The position numbers and the translations under genes were made by a program. The notes under the pieces were generated by a model. It was not told where the DNA came from. It made no database searches and saw only the letters and a list, made by a program, of their open reading frames with translations. Positions 10,709 to 18,092 of a DNA stretch of 64,000 bases are shown in pieces. Every line of letters starts with the position of its first letter. Position 1 is the stretch's first letter. Source of the DNA: Eoetvoesiella caeni (GTDB taxonomy: Bacteria > Pseudomonadota > Gammaproteobacteria > Burkholderiales > Burkholderiaceae_B); the NCBI RefSeq assembly GCF_003315175.1, contig NZ_QNRQ01000005.1, positions 124,001 through 188,000 on the forward strand, in the 5' to 3' direction.

Positions 10709-11758
10709 CTAGCCCTTGAACTTCGGCGGCGCGGGCGGCTTGGACAGGCCGAACATGCGCCAGTAAACCCAGATATTGAAGATAAGTACGACCGGCAGGG
10801 CCACCACGGCCGCGGCCAGGATGAAGCGCAGGGACTCGACCGAAGCGGCCGCGTCCCAGATGGTGATGTCGTCCAGCACCAGGTAGGGGAAAAAACTGTA
10901 TCCCAGGCCGCCCAGTATCGTAAAGAAGATCAGCAGCGTCATGGCAAACGGCAGCGCGGTGGTGCGATAACTGCGATTGATCATGCGCTGCAAGCACATC
11001 TCTATCGTCACGAAGCACACCAGCAAAAGCCCCCACAGGCCGACCACCAGCGGCCACTGAGGGCCGCCGCTCCATTTCAGGAATACCCCGCTATTGGCGA
11101 AGGCCAGCACCACCGACAGCCCCACCGCGCCGGCGGCGGCCCAGCGTACGACATGGCGGCCCCACATGACGGCCCGCACCCGCAGCTCGCCGCCCACCCG
11201 CATAATCAGCCACGATGCGCCCAGCAGGCAGTAAGCCAGCAAGGCGCACACGCCCATGAAAATCGAAAACCATAAATAGCCCGAGTCGCTTTGGTAAGAA
11301 ACCACCAACTGGGCCAATAAAATGCCGTGCGCCAATGCGGTAATCAATGACCCGGCGGCAAAGACGGCAAGCCAGCGCGGCTGCATCTCGATAGGCGAAC
11401 GCAAGCGCAGCTCGAACGAAACCGAGCGCAGCAGCACGCCCAGCGCCAACAAGCTCAGGGGAAGATACAGCACGCCCATGATGCTGCCCCAGGCATGCGG
11501 AAACGCCGACACGAACAGGCCCATACCCAGAAACAGCCAGAACTCGTTGGCATCGCGCCATGGGCTAAGCAGCGACAACATGCGCGGACGCAGCGCCGGC
11601 GGCGCAAACAGCACCAGGCAGCCCACGCCAATATCGAAGCCGTCCAGCACCGTGCCCGCCACTATCGTGGCGAACAACAAGCCTACCAAGGCCAAAGGCA
11701 TCCAGAACGCAGGATCGTGCGCGCTGATGCCCAACAAAGCAACCAGGCTGTCTATCAT
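10709..11758 (-). CDS. CydB-like subunit II of a divergent cytochrome bd-type complex
   Basis: 349 residues with about eight or nine hydrophobic helices. Homology to CydB/CioB is visible at the N terminus in VLDGFDIGVG (canonical TDGFDMGVG) and at the C terminus in ITIWDAAAS followed by NIWVYWRMFG. The usually invariant W-D-G-N-E/Q-W-L segment reads WRDANEFWL here. I chose ATG 11758, which overlaps the cydA-like stop by 4 nt (ATGA); the frame is open upstream only inside the cydA-like gene. In cytochrome bd this subunit pairs with haem-bearing CydA. Here CydA lacks the ligands, so whether the complex reduces oxygen is doubtful. No CydX-sized gene follows; the histidine kinase ends 12 nt away. 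Confidence 0.85.
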   Translation of the reverse strand: MIDSLVALLGISAHDPAFWMPLALVGLLFATIVAGTVLDGFDIGVGCLVLFAPPALRPRMLSLLSPWRDANEFWLFLGMGLFVSAFPHAWGSIMGVLYLPLSLLALGVLLRSVSFELRLRSPIEMQPRWLAVFAAGSLITALAHGILLAQLVVSYQSDSGYLWFSIFMGVCALLAYCLLGASWLIMRVGGELRVRAVMWGRHVVRWAAAGAVGLSVVLAFANSGVFLKWSGGPQWPLVVGLWGLLLVCFVTIEMCLQRMINRSYRTTALPFAMTLLIFFTILGGLGYSFFPYLVLDDITIWDAAASVESLRFILAAAVVALPVVLIFNIWVYWRMFGLSKPPAPPKFKG

Positions 11759-13095
11759 GCCCGCCCCCTGCGCCGTGCGATCGGCACCACGCCATAGCGC
11801 ACAATATGGTGCAACAATTGCAAAAAGCCCGCCAACAGCACCGCGTAAACAAGCGCATAGGCCGCCATCCCGCCCAGCAGCACGTTGGGCTCGGTGTCGC
11901 CGACGATCTCGGCCAGGGTAATCGTACCGTTGACCGCATAAGGCGACAGCCCGAACAGAACGTGGCATAAGCCGGCCAGACCAAGCACCCACCCCGAAAA
12001 AGTCATGCCGATCAGGCAGCGGCGCCATCCGGAAGACAAGACACCCGGATCGAACTGCTTTTTACGCAAGCGGAAAAAAACCAGCCAGGCAAAGACGCCC
12101 ATCAGCAGGGCCGTCGCCAACAACAGGCGAAACGACCAGAAAGTCAGCGCGACCGGCGGAGCCATGCCGGCGACGTGATCCAGCCCGATCAGTTCTCCTT
12201 TATCGTCACGCGCCAGCCAGCGCCCGCCCGCATGACGCCAGGCCAGTTGCGCACGGTTGTCGCCCTTGGCTTCGTCGGGCCAGGCGGCCAGCAATAAGTC
12301 GGGCTGCGTGCCGCTATGCCAATAGCCCGCCGTAGCGGCGGCCTTGGCAGGCTGGTAATGCGCCACCTGCTGGCCATAGCCGGCCACGACCGCCGCCAGC
12401 AGCAGCACGCCGCCCATGGCTGTAAACAGGCCGGTGCGAAACACCAGTCGCTCGCTGTCGTCCAGGGGATGGGCAATAGCCTGGCGCGCCCCCACGCCCA
12501 TAAGCAAAAAGGCAACCGTCAGCGCGGCAATGATAACCAGCAGCCCGAACAGCCAGCCCACGAAAGGATTCAGGACAACCTCATGCCAGTCGGAAACCTG
12601 ATACTGCCCTTCAAGCAAAAACGCGCCGACCGGCGCCTGCATCCAGCCCTGCAAAATTATCGGCCACAGCGCGGCCAGCGTAACGCCGACGGCCACCATG
12701 AAGACCAGAATAGTATGAATGCGCTCGGAAACATAACGCTGCCCGAACAGCATCGCGCCCAGGAAGCACGACTTGAAAATGAAAGTGGTCAGAATGGCGC
12801 CGGCCAGCAACGGGCCGGCCACGTCGCCGATCTTGTCCATCAGCGCGGGCCACAGGCTGCCGACCTGGATAAGCACAGGCATGCTGGACGCCAGGGTCAG
12901 GACGACCGCCAGTGCGAACACCCGCACCCAGAAGCGATACGCCGCGGTCCAGCCCGGCCGTTCGGTCAGAAACGCGCCCAGCTTGAAAAACAGCAGCACC
13001 CACGCCAGGCCCAGCTCTATCACCAGAAAGAGCGAGAAAAAGCCCAGGCTCAGGAAAAACTGCGTCTGGGAAAACCAAAGGGTCAAGTTTGTCAT
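11755..13095 (-). CDS. CydA-like subunit I lacking canonical haem ligands
   Basis: 446 residues, shorter than E. coli CydA (522) because the Q-loop is reduced. Homology is clear from GWMQAPVGA (E. coli GWMQNPVGS), the following VLNP, QPAK in the Q-loop and the SFR segment. Manual alignment anchored on these motifs puts non-ligand residues at every haem-ligand position: H19 is F20, E99 is A100, E107 is K108, H186 is L185, M393 is L325. The Q-loop glutamate (AAIEAEW in E. coli) reads ATAGYW, and the GRQPW motif reads GLSPY. About nine hydrophobic helices remain. The gene is divergent from glnS and overlaps the cydB-like gene by 4 nt. It may be a repurposed membrane complex rather than an oxidase. 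The reading frame is intact. Confidence 0.87.
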   Translation of the reverse strand: MTNLTLWFSQTQFFLSLGFFSLFLVIELGLAWVLLFFKLGAFLTERPGWTAAYRFWVRVFALAVVLTLASSMPVLIQVGSLWPALMDKIGDVAGPLLAGAILTTFIFKSCFLGAMLFGQRYVSERIHTILVFMVAVGVTLAALWPIILQGWMQAPVGAFLLEGQYQVSDWHEVVLNPFVGWLFGLLVIIAALTVAFLLMGVGARQAIAHPLDDSERLVFRTGLFTAMGGVLLLAAVVAGYGQQVAHYQPAKAAATAGYWHSGTQPDLLLAAWPDEAKGDNRAQLAWRHAGGRWLARDDKGELIGLDHVAGMAPPVALTFWSFRLLLATALLMGVFAWLVFFRLRKKQFDPGVLSSGWRRCLIGMTFSGWVLGLAGLCHVLFGLSPYAVNGTITLAEIVGDTEPNVLLGGMAAYALVYAVLLAGFLQLLHHIVRYGVVPIARRRGRA

Positions 13096-13222
13096 AATGA
13101 GCGCTAGTTTAGAGCGACTTGAGCCGCCATGGACGCCATTGGCGCAATCGCACGGGCAAATATTGCCGAACGTGGCAAAATGCTTACTTCACTGGATATT
13201 TCAGCTTCTTCTTTATTCTCGT

Positions 13223-14980
13223 ATGACTTCCACTTCCTCGACGCCCCCCGTATCCAATTTTCTGCGCACTATTATCGACCAGGACCTGGCCAACGGTACT
13301 TATGCCCAGAAGCGCTGGGCGGGCAAACCCGGCCCCGCGTCCGTGCAGGCGCACGGCGCCGTCGACGCGGCCAGAATACGCACCCGCTTTCCGCCGGAGC
13401 CCAACGGTTATTTGCACATAGGCCACGCCAAAAGCATTTGCCTGAATTTCGGGCTGGCGCGCGACTACGGCGGCGTCTGCCATCTGCGCTTTGACGACAC
13501 CAATCCCGAAAAAGAAGAAGACGAATACGTCAAGGCCATCATCGAAACCGTACGCTGGCTGGGTTTCAGCTGGGAAACCCCTGAAGAAGACAACCTTTAC
13601 TTCGCCAGCGACTATTTCGGCTACATGTACGAATTCGCCCAGGCCTTGATCCGCTCGGGCGATGCCTATGTCGACGAACAAAACGCCGAGCAAATGCGCG
13701 CCACGCGGGGCACCCTGACCGAAAAAGGCACGAACTCGCCCTGGCGCGACCGCCCAGCCGCCGAATCGCTGGCCTTGCTCGAAGAAATGCGCGCCGGCAA
13801 GCACCCGGACGGCAGCCTGGTGCTGCGCGCCAAGATCGACATGGGTTCGCCCAACATGAATATGCGCGACCCGGCCCTGTACCGCATCCGCCATGCCGAG
13901 CATCACCGCACCGGCAATGCATGGTGCATCTACCCCATGTACACCTGGGCCCATCCCGTCGAAGACGCGCTCGAAGGCATCACACACAGCCTTTGCACGC
14001 TTGAATTCGAAGACCAACGGCCCTTCTACGACTGGATCCTGAACAAACTGGCCGAGTTGGGGCAGTTGAGCCGGCCGCTGCCGCACCAATACGAATTTTC
14101 CCGGCTGAACCTCAGCTATGTGGTTACCAGCAAACGCAAGCTGCTGGAACTGGTGCGCGAAGGCCATGTGGCTGGCTGGGACGACCCACGCCTGCCCACG
14201 CTGGCCGGCCTGCGCCGGCGCGGCTATACGCCCGCCGCCATACGCCTGTTCTGCGAACGGCTGGGCGTGTCCAAGGCCGACTCGCGCATCGACTACAGCG
14301 TGCTTGAACAAGCCTTGCGAGACACCCTGGACCCGGTCGCCGAACGCCGGGTCGCCGTGCTCGACCCGCTCAAGCTGGTCATTACCAACTATCCCGAAGG
14401 CCAAAGCGAACTCTGCCACGCGCCGGCCAACCCGCATCAGCCCGAAGCCGGTACGCGCGAATTCCCGTTTGCACGCGAACTGTGGATAGAACGCGACGAC
14501 TTCCAGGAAGTTCCGGCCAAAAAGTACTTCCGCCTGTTTCCCGGCAACACCGTACGGCTTAAGTACGGCTACATCGTGACCTGCACCGGCTGCGTCAAGG
14601 ACGAAAACGGCCGCATCACCGAAGTGCATGCCGAGTACCTGCCTGAAACGAAAAGCGGCACGCCGGGCGCCGACTCCGTCAAAGTCAAAGGCACGATCAC
14701 CTGGGTCAGTGCGGCGCATGCTGTTCCGGCCGAGATCCGCCTTTACGACCGGCTGTTCTCCGACCCGCATCCAGACGCCGGCGACAAGAATTTTCTGGAA
14801 GCCCTGAACCCCAATTCGTATCACGCGGTGCAGGGATGGCTGGAACCGGGCACGCAAGCCGACCCCGAAGCCAGCTGGCAATTCGAAAGACTGGGCTATT
14901 TCGTCGCCGACCTCATCGACTCGACGCGCGACAAGCCGGTGGTCAATCGCACTGTTACCCTGAAAGACGCCTGGATTTGA
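13223..14980 (+). CDS. glnS: Glutaminyl-tRNA synthetase
   Basis: 585 residues. Charges tRNA-Gln with glutamine. Class I signatures: HIGH box in GYLHIGHAKSICL (near residue 70) and a KMSKS-type loop in VVTSKRKL (near residue 300). The C-terminal anticodon-binding beta-barrels contain VPAKKYFRLFPG and KVKGTITWVSA. The frame is open further upstream, but ATG 13223 (MTSTSSTPP) precedes the first conserved segment (SNFLRTIIDQDL) with a normal leader; in-frame ATG 13097 would add 42 unconserved residues. Followed after 21 nt by minC. Confidence 0.96.
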   Translation: MTSTSSTPPVSNFLRTIIDQDLANGTYAQKRWAGKPGPASVQAHGAVDAARIRTRFPPEPNGYLHIGHAKSICLNFGLARDYGGVCHLRFDDTNPEKEEDEYVKAIIETVRWLGFSWETPEEDNLYFASDYFGYMYEFAQALIRSGDAYVDEQNAEQMRATRGTLTEKGTNSPWRDRPAAESLALLEEMRAGKHPDGSLVLRAKIDMGSPNMNMRDPALYRIRHAEHHRTGNAWCIYPMYTWAHPVEDALEGITHSLCTLEFEDQRPFYDWILNKLAELGQLSRPLPHQYEFSRLNLSYVVTSKRKLLELVREGHVAGWDDPRLPTLAGLRRRGYTPAAIRLFCERLGVSKADSRIDYSVLEQALRDTLDPVAERRVAVLDPLKLVITNYPEGQSELCHAPANPHQPEAGTREFPFARELWIERDDFQEVPAKKYFRLFPGNTVRLKYGYIVTCTGCVKDENGRITEVHAEYLPETKSGTPGADSVKVKGTITWVSAAHAVPAEIRLYDRLFSDPHPDAGDKNFLEALNPNSYHAVQGWLEPGTQADPEASWQFERLGYFVADLIDSTRDKPVVNRTVTLKDAWI

Positions 14981-15001
14981 ACCACTAGATAAAGACCTAC
15001 C

Positions 15002-15778
15002 GTGAGCAATTCTTCATCCCCCGCAGGCCAGACAGCCCTGGACTTCAAAAGCGCCACGCTCTATGCCGTGCGCGTAGTGCTGCACGACCATAGCCTCAAA
15101 GCCCTTGTCGCCGCGCTAGACCAGCGCATGAAAGACGCCGGCTCGTTCTTCGAGAACGAACCCGTCGTCATCGACGCCTCGAACCTGACCCAGGCCACAG
15201 ACTGGAAGGCCTTGGTAAAGGCGCTGCGCGGACACGCGCTGCATCCCATAGGCGTTGTGGCCGAAGGTGCCAACCTGGAAGCGGCCAAAGCCTGCGGGCT
15301 GCCGCAAGTCGACCTTTCCGCCGCGCCCGTGCGTCCGGCCAGCACCCCCGCGCCCGACAAGGAAGTCCCGGTGGTCGCCCCCACGGCAGCGCCCCCGCTG
15401 CCGCCTGCGCATGAGACCGCCCCCGCCCTGGCGCCGGCCGCCATGGTGATCAACCACCAATTGCGTTCGGGCCAGCGCATCTATGCGCGCAACACCGACC
15501 TCATCGTCATCGGCGTCGTCAGCCAGGGCGCGGAAGTCATCGCCGACGGCAACATCCATATTTACGGCCCCTTGCGCGGCAAGGCCATGGCCGGCGCCCG
15601 CGGCGACACCAGCGCCCGCATCTTCACCACGCAGCTCAACCCCGAACTGCTGGCCATTGCCGGCGTCTATCGCGTCATTGAAACCCAACTGGAAAAAAAC
15701 CTGCATAATCAACCGGCCATCGTCCGGCTTGACGGCGACACCTTGCAAATCTCCAGCCTGGGCGAGACCAAAGGATAA
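15002..15778 (+). CDS. minC: Septum site-determining protein MinC
   Basis: 258 residues from a GTG start. MinC inhibits FtsZ assembly away from mid-cell and is recruited to the membrane by MinD. The N-terminal domain (residues 1-105) is followed by a Pro/Ala-rich linker (about 110-150) and the C-terminal beta-helix domain with [20 protein letters not shown] and [20 protein letters not shown]. It lies 21 nt after glnS, which suggests co-transcription. It is separated from minD by 228 nt, unlike the tight minCDE spacing of many relatives. Confidence 0.95.
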   Translation: MSNSSSPAGQTALDFKSATLYAVRVVLHDHSLKALVAALDQRMKDAGSFFENEPVVIDASNLTQATDWKALVKALRGHALHPIGVVAEGANLEAAKACGLPQVDLSAAPVRPASTPAPDKEVPVVAPTAAPPLPPAHETAPALAPAAMVINHQLRSGQRIYARNTDLIVIGVVSQGAEVIADGNIHIYGPLRGKAMAGARGDTSARIFTTQLNPELLAIAGVYRVIETQLEKNLHNQPAIVRLDGDTLQISSLGETKG

Positions 15779-15930
15779 AGCCTTGAATATCGCGCTTCGT
15801 CTCCAGCATGGCCCATACTGTAAAACCGCGGCCAAGGCGCAAAGCAATACTCAAGATCCGGCACAAACCCCGCTACAAGCCGGAGCGGCGCAGCAAGATA
15901 TGTTTTGTTGCGAACCCAAGACTGTTTAAC

Positions 15931-15944
15931 GGCCTTTTAAGGCC
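15931..15944. repeat. 14-bp perfect palindrome between minC and minD
   Basis: The sequence GGCCTTTTAAGGCC reads the same on both strands, 62 nt upstream of minD. It could be a regulator site or a short hairpin. The 228 nt spacer around it holds no convincing gene, and its last 60 nt are AT-rich, as expected near a minD promoter. I could not settle on a good -35/-10 pair. Confidence 0.35.
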
Positions 15945-16006
15945 AATAGCATGCATTTTTGCATTACGATTACGTGGTTTATCAAAATTAAAGGGATTCA
16001 ATCGTC

Positions 16007-16822
16007 ATGGCGCGAATAGTTGTGGTGACTTCCGGTAAAGGCGGTGTGGGCAAAACGACCACCAGCGCCAGTTTTTCTTCTGGATTGGCGATGCGCGGTT
16101 TCAAAACCGTCGTCATCGACTTCGACGTCGGTTTGCGCAACCTGGACCTCATCATGGGCTGCGAACGCCGGGTCGTCTACGACTTCGTCAACGTCATACA
16201 AGGCGAAGCCACCCTGAACCAGGCGCTCATCCGCGACAAACAGCTCGAAAACCTCTTTGTCCTGCCCGCCTCGCAAACGCGCGACAAAGACGCACTGACC
16301 AAAGAAGGCGTCGAAAAAACCCTTAACGACCTGAAAGACATGGGATTCGAGTACATCGTATGCGACTCCCCCGCCGGCATCGAAACCGGCGCGCTCATGG
16401 CTTCGTACTTCGCCGACGACGCCGTCGTGGTCACCAACCCCGAAGTCTCCTCGGTGCGCGACTCCGACCGCATCCTGGGCATCCTTTCGGCCAAATCCCA
16501 TCGCGCGGTCACCAACGAAGAACCCATCAAAGAGTACCTGCTGCTGACCCGCTACAACGCCAAACGCGTTGCCGACGGCGAAATGCTCTCGCTGCAAGAC
16601 ATCGAAGACATCCTGCGCATCAAACTCATAGGCGTCATCCCCGAATCGGAAGACGTCCTGCAAGCCTCCAACCAGGGCATCCCCGCCATCCACATCCGCG
16701 ACAGCGACGTCGCCATCGCCTACCAGGACGTCATCGCCCGCTACCTCGGCGAAGAAAAACCCCTGCGCTTCGTCGACTACGAAAAACCGGGCCTTTTCAA
16801 GCGCCTGTTCGGAGGGAAATAA
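16007..16822 (+). CDS. minD: Septum site-determining ATPase MinD
   Basis: 271 residues. MinD is a membrane-associated ATPase that carries MinC and oscillates under MinE control. Seen: deviant Walker [10 protein letters not shown] (residues 10-18), [25 protein letters not shown] (switch II), and a C-terminal amphipathic membrane-targeting helix, [10 protein letters not shown]. The Shine-Dalgarno-like AAAGGG lies 10-15 nt upstream of the ATG. minE starts 1 nt after the stop. Confidence 0.97.
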   Translation: MARIVVVTSGKGGVGKTTTSASFSSGLAMRGFKTVVIDFDVGLRNLDLIMGCERRVVYDFVNVIQGEATLNQALIRDKQLENLFVLPASQTRDKDALTKEGVEKTLNDLKDMGFEYIVCDSPAGIETGALMASYFADDAVVVTNPEVSSVRDSDRILGILSAKSHRAVTNEEPIKEYLLLTRYNAKRVADGEMLSLQDIEDILRIKLIGVIPESEDVLQASNQGIPAIHIRDSDVAIAYQDVIARYLGEEKPLRFVDYEKPGLFKRLFGGK

Positions 16823-16823
16823 T

Positions 16824-17090
16824 ATGTCTTTCCTATCCTTCCTCCTGGGCGAGAAAAAAACCTCGGCCAGCGTCGCCAAGGACCGCCTCCAGCTCATCCT
16901 CATCAACGAACGCGGCGACGGCATCACGCCCGACTACCTTCCGCGCCTGCAAAAAGAGCTGGTCGAAGTCATCTCCCGCTACGTCAAGATCAACCCCGAC
17001 GACATCAAGGTCAACCTCGACCGCCAAGACTCCCTGGAGATCCTGGAAGTAAAAATCGAAATGCCCCAGGTCGAGAACAAACCGGCGTAA
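16824..17090 (+). CDS. minE: Cell division topological specificity factor MinE
   Basis: 88 residues. MinE stimulates MinD ATPase and restricts MinCD to the poles. Seen: N-terminal membrane and MinD-contact segment [23 protein letters not shown] (anti-MinCD region) and the C-terminal topological domain with [21 protein letters not shown]. Directly follows minD and precedes a strong hairpin terminator. Confidence 0.96.
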   Translation: MSFLSFLLGEKKTSASVAKDRLQLILINERGDGITPDYLPRLQKELVEVISRYVKINPDDIKVNLDRQDSLEILEVKIEMPQVENKPA

Positions 17091-17112
17091 AACAACGATT
17101 CAACTGAATGCC

Positions 17113-17147
17113 AAAATGCCTGAACGGATTTCCGCCAGGCATTTTTT
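17113..17147 (+). terminator. Rho-independent terminator of the min genes
   Basis: Inverted repeat AAAATGCCTG (17113-17122) and CAGGCATTTT (from 17136) with a 13 nt loop, followed by a T run. It sits 23 nt after the minE stop. Confidence 0.88.
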
Positions 17148-17388
17148 ACGCGCTCCAATAAACGACACCCCAACAGAACTTGAAAAACCCATACCGCCGA
17201 CAGACGACGGACGACAGGCTAGGACCGCCCCCCCCAGCGCGGGCAAGCAGGCAAGGCAGGCAAACTATATGTCTGGACAGCAGGTGGCAATGTAGAGCCG
17301 GCGCGGGTTCAAGGCCCAACCCGCCCAATCGCCTGACAAGCGCCCAAGCCCCCTCCCCCAACCGCATCAAATCGCCCCACGCCCCCGC

Positions 17389-17510
17389 CGCTCAAGAACC
17401 CAAAGCGGCCGCTCAACAACCAAAAGGCCCGCTTAAGAACCAAAGACAGCCAATTAAGAACCCAAAACGGCTGTTTAAGAACGACAATGGCGACCTAAGA
17501 GGCCAAAAAG
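17389..17510 (+). repeat. Degenerate 20-21 bp tandem repeat, about six units
   Basis: Units start near 17389, 17410, 17430, 17451, 17471 and 17491 and follow a consensus like CGCTTAAGAACCAAAAGCGG. The core TAAGAACC or CAAGAACC followed by an A-rich run returns every 20-21 nt. The period equals about two helical turns, and in one frame gives a seven-residue repeat. Function is unknown. Confidence 0.7.
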
Positions 17511-17512
17511 CC

Positions 17513-17542
17513 AAAAAAAACCGCCCAAAAAAGGCGGTTTTT
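17513..17542 (-). terminator. Terminator of the OsmB-like lipoprotein gene (bidirectional shape)
   Basis: Stem AAAAACCGCC / GGCGGTTTTT with a 7 nt loop. On the minus strand the stem is followed by eight T residues, 56 nt after the stop of the gene at 17598. The plus strand also has a five-T tail. Confidence 0.85.
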
Positions 17543-17597
17543 CCACCAAGCCATCGCACGGAGAACACGATGGCCAGGTAATGGAACTACAACTTAT

Positions 17598-17825
17598 TTA
17601 TCTGTTCTTGCCAACCTGGTCGCCGATTACACCGCCGATGGCAGCGCCACCCACTGTACCCAGCACACCGCCGCCCGTCACGACCGCACCGGCAACACCG
17701 CCGATACCCGCACCCGTTACAGCGCTTTTCTGGCGATGGCTCATGTTGTCCCAGGACGAACAGCCCGCGGCAGAAACCGCCAACAAAGCCACTGCCGCCA
17801 ACTTACCCAAATTGCTATATTTCAT
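17598..17825 (-). CDS. Small glycine-zipper lipoprotein, OsmB-like
   Basis: 75 residues. The signal peptide MKYSNLGKLAAVALLAVSAAGC ends in a lipobox (SAAGC, C22 lipidated), so the mature form is probably anchored in the outer or inner membrane. The mature part is a glycine-zipper segment with GXXXG spacing (GAGIGGVAGAVV, then GGAAIGGVIGDQVG), as in OsmB and Gly-zipper 2TM proteins. Such proteins are often induced by osmotic or envelope stress, which is family knowledge, not seen here. It has its own terminator. The 267 nt upstream region holds its promoter and the ettA terminator. Confidence 0.85.
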   Translation of the reverse strand: MKYSNLGKLAAVALLAVSAAGCSSWDNMSHRQKSAVTGAGIGGVAGAVVTGGGVLGTVGGAAIGGVIGDQVGKNR

Positions 17826-18035
17826 TTTTTATACTCCTGCAAGAACAATCTTGTAATCCACGATACCTGATTACCCAATCCAGCACCAGCAAATTACGTA
17901 GCGGATTGTTAATAACGCCATAAACTGTATCACCGTACAGATGCCCACGAAACGATATAAACCGGATTCCCCGGCAGACACTGGCTATCGTTGCATTATC
18001 CCGAAAGCTGCGCCCTCAGCAGCCCTCAATTTGTA

Positions 18036-18067
18036 ACAAAACGGCGGCTGTTTTACAACGCCGCCGT
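18036..18067 (-). terminator. Rho-independent terminator of ettA
   Basis: On the minus strand the stem ACGGCGGC / GCCGCCGT is followed by TTTGTT. It starts about 25 nt after the ettA stop and separates ettA from the lipoprotein gene. Confidence 0.8.
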
Positions 18068-18092
18068 CAATCCATCCCCAAAACAGCAGCGA

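Larger units (their letters stand above)
17148..17597. other. Gene-poor intergenic stretch between minE and the lipoprotein gene
   Basis: 450 nt without a convincing gene. A plus-strand frame (17180-17581) is open for 133 codons but is Pro/Lys/Arg-rich, has no recognisable domain and runs through a tandem repeat and a terminator stem, so I do not call it. The left part is C-rich, the right part A-rich. It contains the tandem repeat at 17389-17510 and the terminator at 17513-17542. Confidence 0.6.

Noticed and set aside
13097-13222. Longer GlnRS start at ATG 13097
   Set aside because: The added 42 residues have no GlnRS homology and lie in the promoter region shared with the cydA-like gene.
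15808-16038. 76-codon plus-strand frame between minC and minD
   Set aside because: It overlaps the minD start in another frame and covers the AT-rich upstream region; no ribosome-binding site.
17180-17581. 133-codon basic open frame after minE
   Set aside because: It passes through a tandem repeat and a terminator stem, has no start signal or domain, and ends in a low-complexity region.
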